A stretch of DNA of 64,000 nucleotides from Pieris napi (taxonomy: Eukaryota > Arthropoda > Insecta > Lepidoptera > Pieridae), in assembly GCF_905475465.1 (NCBI RefSeq), contig NC_062259.1, positions 6,396,501 to 6,460,500 of the forward strand, written 5' to 3'. Numbering within the stretch: position 1 is the stretch's first letter; every line of letters starts with the position of its first letter. Positions 1-12,255 of the stretch are shown piece by piece. Under the pieces are notes generated by a model. The model made no database searches. It was not told the origin of the DNA and worked only from the letters and a program-made list of their open reading frames with translations. The translations under genes were made by a program, and so were the position numbers.

Positions 1-2441
1 GTTGATTTGGGGGACAATTTTTACAAGCGGCAATTTTGAACTGAATATTCAACAATTCTTTATGTAAATGGTAAACCCGATTCGGGCGCCATAGAACTGA
101 TATAACTCAAGAGTGATGACAAGGTCAGCTGTACGTTTAGGCGTGAGGTAGAAACAAGAGCTCATGCATTGTCTCGTTCTTACTTACACGTTTGGGACAC
201 GATAAGGCGAGATAACAAGATTGGCTTAAAAATTCAAATACCGTACGCTTCCATCTGACACTGTAAAATACCAAAGCGCTTTTTAATTTGGACTTTATAA
301 TGAGGCAACTTTTACTTTTACTCGGACATAAGCAAATATATCTTCATCCTATATCTATTGATCAAGATGGCGTACTAGACCTGATGAAAGTCTTTGATAC
401 ATTTTCCATTTTTTACCCAGCCGTATTGAGTGGTAATGCTTAATTAAGGTTATACTAAAAGCCATTTATAAGTACATGAATTCGTAAAATAATTATTTTA
501 GTATGTCTAAAATTATATAGATATACATATAACTATTCTTTTACTTTTAAATATAATTCAACGCACGACTGAAAGATTGGTAATGCAAATTTTGATGAAT
601 AACAAAATATTAACACAACTAGAGCCAGGTGCGAGGGAAATGGGAGTACCTATTTCTAATTTTATAAGCAGTATGAATATTCATAACGGTACTTAGTAGC
701 CGGTGTCTTTAGCTAATTTCCCAAATGAAATTTGGCCTATGCCACTCGACAGAAATGATAAAAATAAATCAACGTTAAAATTTATATGAGGGACATGTAC
801 ACAATACGAGAAAGTTATTTGGCACCGTTCGGCGAAAATATCTAAGGTACGAAAACGGGACAAGGTGCAAGCATTACAATCGCAAAATCGATACCCATAC
901 AAATGTTAGGCAAGCAGAGGGTGAAATAAAATGTAAGAAATCTTTACTATTCTTTGAAACATACAAGAAAAGAATGAGTATAGATTGAACATGCTTCCGC
1001 CTAATGCTTCAACTCAATATTGCATCATGGAAAATTCAACTTTACTCTAAGAAAACTTAATTTACGTATAATCTATACTTATAATAAAGAGGAAAGATTT
1101 TTATTCCATGTTTGTTACGAATAAACACAAAAGTACTGGATTTCAAAAATCCTTTTACTAATTGTGTCATGGACTATATTTATTTCAAAATATTTTTAAA
1201 AACCGTACGAAGGAGAATCAGCTTGCTTCTTCTTTTTAAAATTCTAATTATTTACTCAGAATTCATTTAAAACACATTGTTTACGTCTAATGGCATGTAA
1301 ATACAGACTATCTAACAGTATAATTTATTGGCTTTTTTATCGTTTGTATTCATTAATATTGTACATTAGTGGAATTTTTTTAACTCATACTTGTCATGCG
1401 CCTTGTGATGGAATAAATAATAACTATCAACTACTTTAAATGGGCTTCACCAACTGACTAAATTATTTTTATTTCAACGTGAAATTACTTGCTTTTAAAG
1501 TCTATTTTTTGCTATACAAAACCGGTAGAAACTAGATAAGTTAAATAATGTTGTAACCTATCTTCAAGCGAAAACCTGTCCTAAAATATATGCCTTTTTA
1601 TCAAAGTTCACTTAATGAAGTCTTTTAAAACTACGACAAACATACACGCAATACGACGGTTAGAATTGGTTAGTGGAATGAACTACCTGCTTTGTAGCTG
1701 TTGTGATCTTTCATCTTAACACAACTTGGGGCATAGTACGTGATATTTCGTATACCATCACTCAACCGTCACGCCATTCTAAACTTTCGTAATTAAATAA
1801 TAACGTCTGGTTTTTAATAAATAGTATACAAAACCCGAAAAGGACAGGTCTTGTTAAGCGAAGTATTGTAAACACAAAATATGCGTACAAAGTTAAATAA
1901 TTTGGAGCCCTATACAATTTGGAGGACTAAATAATTGATGTTTTAACTATGAAACTAACTGTCATTAAAACTCATACACGTAGGTACCGAACAAATTTAT
2001 ATTCTCAAAATTCAATGGCCGGACACGATTTCGTTCGTTTTGTTCTATTCTAATGTGTTTTTATTGCATTAGTCGGCAAAAAATATAGAATTCGTATTGT
2101 ATAAGGCTTTCCTTTCTATAGTAGGTTGTGTTCCCTTTCGTCCACTTTACTTTTAACTTACATTCATTATTGGTTAAAAAAATATAAAATCTACTGTAAT
2201 CTACTCTATAACTATACTTATTTGTTGGTTTTGAAAATATACCGGGTTTTCCGGAAGTAGTAGTTTTTTACTTTACCTAGTTACCTATGCACCTTTACCT
2301 TTTTATAAAAAAATATGATATAAAAGTGCGTTGTAAAAAGTTAATAGTGTGTCAGTACAACTATTTCCGACTAACTGCTGTCTTTCAGTATTCTCTTTAT
2401 TGTTTTCTTGTGTGCCAAGTGGGAAAAATCAAAGTACTTAC
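1..2441. other. Non-coding stretch, probable intron or 3' part of the Q-rich gene
   Basis: No open frame here shows family resemblance or convincing splice-bounded coding potential. The Q-rich gene on the minus strand has a good donor at 2441/2440, so at least part of this AT-rich stretch should be its third intron; its next exon lies here unrecognised or beyond the left edge. No repeat with clear ends was found. Confidence 0.5.
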
Positions 2442-3825
2442 CAACTCTTGTTGGTCCTGCTGATTCTTCAGATGTTGCTGAATGGCTTGATGTTGCCTTT
2501 GTAATGCTTGTTGCTGAAATTGCTGGATTTGCTGCTGCTGCAGCTGCAACTGCTGCTGCTGCAGTTGCTGCAGCTGCTGTTGTTGCTGTTGCTGAATTAT
2601 TTGCTGTTGTATCTAAAAGACATAAAAAATATTATTAAAATTATCCAATCAGAAATATAAATTAATTAAAGTAATGTCGCATAATTTTAAGTGGAAAATG
2701 GTAATTCAAGTTATTTTACAGAATTACAATCTAAGGTGTATATATAAATACCTTGTCATGCAATATTTTATTTTGTTAAGTGACAAATAAGTAAATTAGT
2801 TGTAAAAACATTCTATCTATTTAATATTATTATGTATTTACTCAAATTCCCCAAAGTAACTATACAAATAAAATATGTAATACACATACAGAAAGCAATG
2901 AGTTTAATACCTATAAACTTAATATTTGTTTTGCATGGAATAACAGATAACTATTATTATCATTTAAACCCAAATTAAAAAAAGCAAAAAAAACAATCAC
3001 TTTCTAAGAAAATTATATATACAAGTATCTCACTATGTCTTATAAATTTTTTTACCTGTAACTTGTCATCATCTTCTTTTTGATTTCTGTACCTAAAATC
3101 TTCAGCCTGAGAATGAGTTTCTGGTTCAGCCTTTGGTTGTTTTAGCTCCGGCCTTCGGAATGTGTTATTCTGTTTATCTAAAGCCAGTAAAGTGTTGGCC
3201 GCTTCATATTTATCTTCAGTAGTAATACCTGCCTTTTGTGCCAATGTCTCCAAGTACTGCAAAGGTCTTTTGGCTGGTTTTGTCCCAGCTTTGGCCTTGT
3301 CAGGCTGCCCCGATCCCGGAGATTGCTTTGGGACTGTTCTTGTTATTGTTATACTATTTTTATTTAGATCGTCTTTCTTGTCATTCTTAGGCTCTAATGT
3401 AAAATAATTTTTTGGGAAATCCTTATCCTTTTCACCATTTATACTGTTATTCTCTATTAATGTTATAGTTGTAGAGTTTGTGACTTTTAATGTTTTATCT
3501 TTAGAGTCCTCCTTTGGCTGAACTGTTGGGCCAGCACCTTGTGTTGGAGAAAGGAGTTGTGTGGGGGCATGTTGTGACACTAAACTTGCACTTGGCGCTT
3601 CAGGGGTGTGAATTTGTTTTTCAGGTGGCTTAGATAACTGTTGTTGTTGGAAATTAGGACTACTTGGCTGCTCCTTTTCTTGTTCTTTCTTCTTTTGAAT
3701 GTTGTCCAAAATTTCAGATCTAAAACAATAAAAAGAATTGAGTAAACAAGCAGTTTTAAATTAACGTAACAACATTGCGGTCTCACAATTACACATGACA
3801 ATAATTACCTGAAAGGGTCAGTCAT
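2442..3825 (-). CDS. 5' part of a glutamine-rich, probably nuclear protein (three coding exons)
   Basis: Three minus-strand exons join in frame: 3809-3825 (ATG plus 14 nt, reading MTDPF), 3056-3719 and 2442-2612. The junctions use TTCAG|gtaatt, gttttag|ATCTG, TTACAG|gtaaaa, ttttag|ATACAA and GAGTTG|gtaagt. The start is the only ATG in the short first exon and extends the exon 2 frame upstream. Exon 2 encodes about 220 residues rich in Q, P, K, T and S, with a more ordered block near its end (LQYLETLAQKAG, then DKYEAANTLLALDKQ). Exon 3 is about 57 codons and more than half glutamine, with interspersed leucine, likely a coiled coil or activation-type segment. The gene runs off the left edge and no DNA-binding domain is visible, so a transcription or chromatin factor is only an inference from composition. 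I do not recognise the family. Confidence 0.75.
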
Positions 3826-4950
3826 TGTTAAGAATTGAGAAGAAAATCATTAGTATTTTTTAGTAATTTAATAGGACTAGGTTCGTTCTCGTGCCGCGGA
3901 CAAGAATTAATAAAGATGCATTTACTGTGACAATGGACCAAATGGATATTTATTGACTTGGATAAAACTATTTGATTTAGTTCAACCAGAACAAAAATTT
4001 AAAAATGTATATCTAGTATCTACAAATTAATAAACAGTAAATATTCACCAAAAAATTCATAACTCGTCCATCAATGTCATTTGTCTATGTCATTTAGAAA
4101 TTAGCGGTTACTGGTTAGCATCTTTAACAGACTATATAACGTTTAGAGTTTTGAAATAAATATAAATAGTGATGTGCTTAAACCGAATAAATATATTATG
4201 AATTTTTAATAGGAAATTAAATAATTATTTTGTTTCATTAGCTTGCCACGGTAAACCATTCGTTATTGGAAAGTGACGGATTTGGTTATAACTAGTAATA
4301 TAATATTGTTTCTTTTTTCAGTTACATTATTTTGATTTTAATTTATTACTATAAATACAATAACAACTAAAGCAATGTCGTTAATAATTTTAAGAAATAT
4401 TTATATTCATAATAAAAATTTATATTCTCATTTTAGTAGGTACATAAACATTTATCCACCAATTATTATACATACGTATGGTATAAAAGTTAGATTATAC
4501 AGTATTTCGTTTACATTTTAATGTAATATCAGAATATAATCTAAAAATGAAGCAGTATGAAAAAAGAACACCTTTTTGATCCAAATTAATTCAAAACTTA
4601 ATGCTAATATTTACAACATAGGTGTGAACAATAATTTAAGTGATTGAGGTACCTTCTACTTATGAAAATAGAAGAAAAATATAAATTAAATTATTTAATT
4701 TATCTATGTAAAAGTTTATATTCCATAAATTTTCATCCATTTTATTAATACGTAGGTATATTTAGTATACATCGTGTTTTTTTTTAATTGTGCGCCATAC
4801 TTACCAGGACCACAATAAGTATAAGGTTATACACCTTTTTAGGGAAAGAAACCCAAATAAAAACGGCTCGTCTGGCATTATTTCACAAGGGGAAGCAAAA
4901 AATAATGAAATGTGCGAAAGAGAGGGCTTTATACGAACACGTGTGGCATA
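3826..4950. other. Upstream flank of the Q-rich gene, no gene seen
   Basis: AT-rich sequence immediately 5' of the minus-strand ATG at 3825. It probably holds the 5'UTR and perhaps a 5'UTR intron. No coding potential or repeat with definable ends is visible. Confidence 0.4.
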
Positions 4951-4954
4951 ACAG

Positions 4955-5100
4955 AGAGGTATATAAAGCGCACTAGGGGAGTTGGAGAGCGAACCGGTTC
5001 TGCATGTGTGCAGACAGACGGAACCCTCCCTTCCCCCGCTAACCGACCCTCGGGTGCCTCGGGCACGAGAGCCCCACATTGTCAGCATTTCCCCGAAGCG
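4955..5100 (+). promoter_or_regulatory. TATA-like box followed by GC-rich block (candidate promoter)
   Basis: A consensus-like TATATAAAG occurs at about 4961-4969 on the plus strand. It is followed by a C/G-rich block to about 5100 that contrasts sharply with the AT-rich surroundings. No recognisable downstream gene is seen, so this may instead be an unannotated 5' exon or a repeat fragment. Confidence 0.25.
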
Positions 5101-5559
5101 TTGCAATAATAATACCAAATCCCTTAAATAATAGTCGTTTGTCCTCATTGTATAGAGATTAAACAATGTAATATGATAACTTTAAATGTAGGTCCAAATT
5201 TTTTTGGATGCTTATTATTTTACTACCCTCACTATATTAAAATTGTATATAAGCACATGGTTTTGATGCACCAGAAATCACTATTGCTCATAAATTATTA
5301 CAATAAGCCACACGCGACGCACTCAACCACAATCATTCGCATTGAAAAAGTAAAAATATAACATAAAATACCTTTTGGTGTAAAAACCGTAAGAACAACG
5401 TTCCATCGTTTCAAAATAAAGGGTTAACTAAAACGCCAACCCATGTGGCAGTTATAAAATTAAAAACAAACAAAAAAAGTAAGGATTGAGACATTCGCAC
5501 GGGTGAAAGTAAACACAACACTTATTATCGACGAAAACGACATACAAACACACTTTATC

Positions 5560-5830
5560 GACAGTGCAGTGCCCGTCTCATTGCAACAATAACCTCCTTT
5601 CCGAATGGTGAAACACAACTGAGGTAACTGCGCGCGCCGCGTTTCTACCCTCCCCTCAAACCCCGCTAAATATTCTGTCTCAGCTTGGCCCAACGCTTAC
5701 TCATCGCCAATGGTACGCCCGCTGCCGATAGTGAACTGTTATTGGTGGACTCGTTTTACGACCGTTCCACAAACAAAACCGGTTGCTAGGAACGGCACGA
5801 AAGGGCGCGAGGAACGAAATTAGCGTTTCT
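5560..5830. promoter_or_regulatory. CpG-richer block with CCAAT-type boxes (candidate promoter)
   Basis: The block around 5625-5815 is rich in CpG (for example GCGCGCGCCGCG) and contains CCAAT at about 5707 and ATTGG at about 5740. It lies 1.8 kb upstream of the first coding exon of the leftward Q-rich gene and could be its distal promoter or first non-coding exon. The assignment rests on composition and position only. Confidence 0.3.
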
Positions 5831-8800
5831 GCGGTATTATTACTTCTTCTATAGCTATCCTTTTCTTTCGGCTTATTTTATTTGAGAGAAAACATATTAT
5901 AAAATATTAGATCTCTAATCCACTTCGCCGCACATAGTATATCTCCGCGCCATACCATTTTGTTTTTTTATTTAATTTAAAAAAGATATAATATTCTTAA
6001 TACCTGGCAAGTTTAAGAAAAGTGTGTATAATATTTTTTATAGGTAATATGTAGCCTGTAGGTAGTTTTGAAGATGGATATAATGTAATACCTAAGAAAA
6101 TACATATATTATGTGAAGTTATTTTTACCATGACCATGTTAAATTACACGACCAAGATGTAGAAAACAATCTTAAAAATTGAAATTCAAAGTTTAATTTT
6201 TATTAATACTAATAAAAAAGGGTTAATGGAAATAAAAGGGGAAAGCATTAACCCTTCAATTTGTGACTTAGTGATATATATGTATAAACAATTTATCTAC
6301 TCGGCTTATGACTTCTGATAGATCGTATATAAGTCGATAGTCTCGATAGTAGGTACCTGCTAGTTACTATCGATATATTTATAGTAGACCTAATGTCTAC
6401 TATAAAGAGATATATAGATTATAGATAAAGACAAAAACCTATTTAATTTTCATTTTTCGAAGTTATTGCTTGTAAAAAGGTTTGTTTTCAATATTATTGA
6501 TTCGTTTGATTTTAATTATTGCAATTTTAAATCGGTTTTTTAATTTACCGGTATTTTATTGTTTTTGATAATTGTTGTTGTTGCCTCCAAATATAAAATA
6601 TATGTTTTTTTTTACATTTGTATTTTTTCATATTTGTTGACTATAAAAATGATATATATTGGTTATTAATTATTTTTATATATTTTTACCTAATTTTGTA
6701 CTGAGGTTGTATACATGACATCTTTTTTAGATTATAGTAACGCCGCTTTGATTACAGCGCCATCTGTAATTACATAATGAGACTACGACAACTTAATTAA
6801 ACGAAAGCGGTTTCCTACTAGGTAATAAAAGATGTCAGTAGTAGTACATAAAACAGAACAACTTACAATTATTTACAATTTCTCCAATGAAAAGATCTCG
6901 CTCAGGACTGTGATAATATAACAATATTATTTAATTTAGCTGTTATATTTTTCGAAAACCTCTTACTAACTACTAACGTTTTAACGATAACCCTCGACTC
7001 TAAATCTTAGGTAATTAGTAGGTAGGTAATTGTAATTCTAAATAAATATTTTTTCAGAATGTCTAAACATTCTGATTCATTTACCAGACTTATCTGGTAA
7101 ATGTAAAAGGATGTTCGCTGAGTTGTAGATACTCTAAACATAATATAACAAGGTGTATCGAAAGCACTGTCACCTACATACCTATACATCATAAAAAATA
7201 GAAATTTTATTAGAAGCACTAATCATAAAAATATATGTACTTAGTAAAAACATAAGTCAAGAAAAAGTAATTTTAAAGTCAACTTCGTATCAATCAAATT
7301 CTATTCATCATAAGAACTCGGGTCACAAAAAAACGGTACCTAGTCAGGTAAAAAGATTAGGGATTTTTAAAATTGTCAAATGTCTGCGGACGCATATGTT
7401 CCATCTCTTTCCCTCACGCATTGAAATCTCTCTGTCCCGCTCTGTGCGTGGGTGTGGTGGATCTGTGATGGTCGGCCGATGAACTCCAATTGCATAAAGA
7501 TTAACAAATAATCAATACTGTTATGACTATATTACAAATAATTAAACTTAAAAAACGTACCTAACAGATACATCCGTTACACTTAACTTAAATATAGTAA
7601 ATGTTTGTGCATCTCAGCCCGAATTGATGATTTAGGGAAGCATGATACCTATATTAGTTATAAACGTAACGTTAACAAATGAAAGCTCTTAAAAAGGTAC
7701 GGCTGATAAAAAACAACTAAAGCATGATAATAAGTACCTATAGACGAATAAATTAATAGGACAACTTTAAAGATCGCAGCTTATTGATAACGAATTTGAT
7801 TTACCTACGTAGTGCTCACAACTTAATTGTAAACAATAATTTATTCCAAATAAGGTGCACATTATATTAAGACCATTTCTTATAACTTCTCGATAAAAGT
7901 ATGAGTAGGAATGTAGCCTAGCATAGATTTTTGGGTCTAGCTGTAGTGTCGAGGCTTGCTGATTAGTGATTGCGTCTCCCATACCTACATCAAAAACGTA
8001 TTGGTTTTTTAATCCAGGACAAAATGTCTGGCATGACAGTTTTAATACGAAATTTTCCTACGTCAATCAAATGTTACTTTGCGAAAGAAATGCGTGGATA
8101 CCCATATCTTAATCCTTAATTTGATGAAACTTGGACTGTATCGTACCTAAACACGTAAATTTGTGGACCAACATAACACACGAAAATTACCACCGCTGCT
8201 TGAAAACCTTAGATCATTATACTCAAATATGTATTATCAAATACCAACAAAATCGTATCCGAACTGATGACTATTGACAGACTTTTGATCCAGATACCCA
8301 AGCCAATGATAAAAGCGAAACACAAACATTTTACTAGTAAAACTTCATCATAGACAATTTAATCTAGAAAAAAACATCAGAACAAAACTACTATAACGTT
8401 TTAACATCCCTATATCTGTCGCACGTTATGGATCCAATTTAGCTATATTTAGATATAGTGCCATATAATCACGTCGGGGTTGTAGCCCGGAGTGGCTCTA
8501 TCGATCGAAGGGTGGCTGCAACCCTCGTTTCCTCGCTTCCGCGATCCCTCCGAACTATACAGATAAGTTATAAAACAGGACATTGACCGAGATCAGTTGA
8601 CTTTGAAACTATACGAAACCATTTGTTTACCGCGTTTAACTGCTGTGGACCGACTAGAACAATACCTATCTTTTTGTATGTTTTCTACACAGTAGTTATT
8701 CACACTTTATCGCACATACAAGAATTATAAACTATGTGTATGGTTTATCGCTATTACGAGATCTCTTACTGGCAACCTTCGTTAAAGAAATAAATATACC

Positions 8801-9980
8801 CATGCAAATTATAATGCATGAGTGCAAAACTTATTTTTTTAAGCAATATCTAATACATAAAATTAATCAGTTAATCATTTGCTAAAGTAAAAACTTACCA
8901 AATCAGAGTAAAAATATAATCAACTTGAAATCAAAAGAAATTACATGTAGGTAGGTATAATAACTTATTTTGAATTTGTATAGTTTCATGTTTTACAATA
9001 AACAATGGCCCTTTGACAAGTGTGATACTTGTGTAGACCAACAATTCATATTCAAGTAACGGTGTACATTAATTATAAGCGTGATAACTGAAAAGTGCCA
9101 TACTCGGACTTCTTTCGAAATATAATTGGTTTTTTTTCTGCACCTTCATCTTTTTTGGGGAGGGGGATGGGCGCCGGGAGTCTCCCTCACCGCACGAAAC
9201 ACGAGTACAATAAGGCGAATCTATTGCATCACTGCACGCCAGCTTAGTTTGAAAAAACATCTTTCTCTAGACTTTACAAATTGGTTGTTGGAATGAGATA
9301 TCTTTTTATTACATTACAACGTAAAAAGGCTTCAAACTCAGCTTTTTAAAGTTGAAGCTGTTTTCGTTTTAATCTATAATGGTCTAAGATCCCGCTATAC
9401 AACGACCTTCACCGAGATGCTTATTTAATGAAACTTATTTTATATATAATTTAATATGTCAATAAATATAATCCATATGGGGTGCCTAGCAAATTTCAGT
9501 CCAGAGTAGATATGTTTAATTAATATTTAAAAAGAATTTTTTAAATCCAGCTTTCGCATTCGACGTGTCAAACAGTTTAAATTTATATTTATATGAAGAA
9601 AACCGTATCTAGAATTAGTATTACTAAAGCCTCGAATTTAGATCATGACGCGTTTTCTCTGAAACTAATTAGTTCTACCACAGAGGAGCAATTAAAATTT
9701 GGTCCCTGTCTACGTAATCGGTAAAATATTATATATCTACCTATTTAAATAGATAGAGATATATTTAATTTTTACTTGTCTACGATGTGTCCACTTTCAT
9801 TTCATAATATGTGGTTATCAATGATGTCTCAAAAATATTATCGTCACTTCACATTAGGGATTCACTCGTACCATTATGCATAGTTAGGTAGGTACCTATG
9901 TGTAAACAACACTGTAACATTACCGATGTGTTGATGTGTGACTTACTAAAAAAGTAAATAATTAAAATCAGCGTCATCTT
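5831..9980. other. Long AT-rich intergenic stretch, no gene seen
   Basis: No frame resembles a known family. One possible short element is bounded by TGACATCTTTT (about 6717) and AAAAGATGTCA (about 6827), roughly 120 bp apart. Slightly GC-richer patches at 7,380-7,480, 8,460-8,560 and 9,150-9,240 look like degraded repeats but could not be assigned. Confidence 0.4.
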
Positions 9981-9989
9981 TTATTCCTT

Positions 9990-10720
9990 TGGATTCCATT
10001 ACTGCTGAAAGTCGCCAGCTGATTAGCGATTCTCAGTACGACTTTCGTGCAGAGGCAATTGAGTCCAAGGGGGAAGCACTGCGGTAAGTTTGGACATAGC
10101 GAAAGCCTTCGATCGGATGTGGCACAGAGCACTGCTCTCGAAGCTTCTAGCCTATGGGCTCCACGAATGGGCGATTCGAATCGTCAGCGACCAGTCACTT
10201 TGCCTGCGTATTGATCCCTTGGCGTTGCGTAGAGATGTGGGGTCTCTCCGCATCTTCTACCGCATTTATCAAGGAGAGTCTTCAGAGGAGTTGTTCGGTC
10301 TAATACCTGCAGCTGAGTTTCATTATCGGAAATACAAAATACCATCCGTACCACCTCGACGTCCGTCGCTCCACAACTACCTAAACGTTATTTAAGGCAG
10401 TATTTGCCGCGCACCACAGCTATGTGGAACCTGCTGCCCACTGAAGTATTTCCCAACTACTTCGACTTAGGGTCCTTCAAGAAAAGAGCGTACCAATTCT
10501 TGAAAGTCCGGCATCGCACTTGCGAGCTTTCTGGAAATGTGAGTATCCATGGGAGGCGGTATCACTCAACATCAAATGAACCTCCTGCCCGTTTGCCTTC
10601 TATTAGGTACATAAAAAAAAGCGTGTTTATCACTGAGCCTCCACAACTGTCCCTCCTCCGATGCAATCTGATACTCTACAAACGGGTAGGCGATGATCCT
10701 CGGAATCATCCCTAACACTC
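9990..10720 (+). mobile_element. Non-LTR retrotransposon fragment with internally deleted reverse transcriptase
   Basis: Frames here read like a lepidopteran LINE. A piece upstream of the RT core (AIESKGEAL, then DIAKAFDRMWHRALLSKL at about 10,095-10,150) is joined directly to the far C-terminal region (IFYRIYQGESSEELFGLIP at about 10,250-10,310). That is followed, after a frame break, by PRTTAMWNLLPTEVFP and GSFKKRAYQFLK near 10,405-10,505. The catalytic centre and most of the RT are missing, so this is a dead deletion derivative. A second fragment of the same type lies at 56,420-56,640. The clade (Jockey-like) is uncertain. Confidence 0.75.
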
Positions 10721-10924
10721 ACTAACGTCGAAAACCTCTGGTCTCTAGTAGTCAAAAAAAGAGATAGAAAGATGTTACCTGTTACCAAGAAATGTTGATT
10801 TTTCGTCTTTCATCGAGCGTATGTACCTACTTACATCTAAAATGGCTTCGGTAACTGCCGTGTACATTATATTGTTATAAGATGTAAGCAAATACACATC
10901 AGTTCAGCTAGTTTCGTTTTAATG

Positions 10925-11725
10925 AATCAAAGAACTCATGAGGGATGAGGAAATAATGGTAATTGTCCTCGAAGTAATGGTAGGAGAGCCGGATAGGGCG
11001 AAGGTCCTTTACGGATGCTTTGGGCTCGCTTCTCTCAAAACAGGGCGATTCTGAGACAGTCGTACCGGGTGGCCATAAGGGTGGCAAGGGCGTACCGCAC
11101 CGTCTCTTGCGAGGCGGCGTGTGTTATTGCAGGAACTGCCCCCTGGCACCTCAAGCGGCTGCCCTAGCCAGGATTTATTGGCATAGGGCAGATAGTAGAA
11201 GTAGGGGTTTTGAAGCCCTTCCTGAACACATAAATGAGACGGGAGGCCCAAGTGTCTTACAGAAATGTATGGATGAGTTACAATAGATCACAGGGCAGGA
11301 GTCTGGACAGTTACATCTACACATCCAGTGCTCAACTTGTAGGTAAATAGAAGATGGGGAGCACTCTCTTATCGACTCGTCCAGGTCGTAGACGACACCT
11401 CATCTAACCTTGACGACCCTCAACGCAAAAATAGGCCGGTAAGACGACGACGCGATTACGCATTTACCTACTAGGTACTCCACTGTGAGCTTTGCACCGG
11501 CTTGGGCAACTCGGAAGTTGGGTTCGCAGTAGTGCAGCAGACGCTCATGACGGAGACACGGATTAATGGAAACTGTTACCGCTTGTCCATAGCAAACAGA
11601 TGGGGCTGTTGGGTTTTAGTGGGTAGGGGTCCATTGCACGATACGGACCAGCACCCACACTCCCCATGTCACATTTAAAAGTTGCCCCGGCGCGGGGGTC
11701 TGTAAATCCCCAACAATTAAAAAGA
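10925..11725 (+). mobile_element. 3' fragment of a second non-LTR retrotransposon (R1-like)
   Basis: One plus frame at about 11,035-11,160 reads ILRQSYRVAIRVARAYRTVS followed by CEAACVIAGTAPWHL. This pattern is typical of the segment downstream of the RT in R1-group lepidopteran LINEs. Later frames at 11,590-11,670 read WVLVGRGPLHDTDQHPHSPC, which I associate with the 3' end of the same group. Stop codons and frame changes show it is inactive. It lies just downstream of another LINE remnant, as in a repeat-trapping region. Confidence 0.65.
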
Positions 11726-12255
11726 AGCGGATTAATATGAACAATGAAACATTATTAATAATGGTTTTGAGTTAATCCTGTTTTATTAGACCTCACAAAG
11801 AAGTTGCCTGCCTTTTATTATTAACTGCAATCTTTTATTAAATCCAACATTATAAAAAATAATAAATTATGTATTTACAATTAGTAGGTATAGTGCTAAG
11901 GAAATATATTCAAAACCGGGGCAAGTATAACACTGCGGCAACGGGGCCGATTATATAGTAGGGTAGGTACTTCTTAACGTTCTATGATGAGCTGTAGAAA
12001 TTAAATACTTCATTAAGACTTTATAATTGCAATCTAAGTAATTTGATATTTAATAACACACAGATTTAGAGTAGGTACCTATCTAACTATGCTTAACCAA
12101 CAAAGTACCTAGTAATAATAATAATAATGAAAAATGGATCTATAGAAATGTAATATAATTTTTTTTTTAAAAGTGCGTGCGTATAAAGTATGAAAACTAA
12201 CTTTTAAGCCTTGTTCATATTTATACAAATCTAAAACTTATATTTCTGAGACTAA
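11726..12255. other. Intergenic, no gene seen
   Basis: AT-rich sequence between the LINE relic and the Harbinger fold-back, with a short AAT microsatellite at about 12,113-12,127. It ends with TAA directly before the terminal GGGTGAGATC of the truncated Harbinger copy. Confidence 0.4.

Noticed and set aside
2408..2638. Plus-strand alanine-rich open frame
   Set aside because: It is the antisense reading of the CAG/CTG-rich Q-coding exon on the minus strand and has no ATG start of its own.
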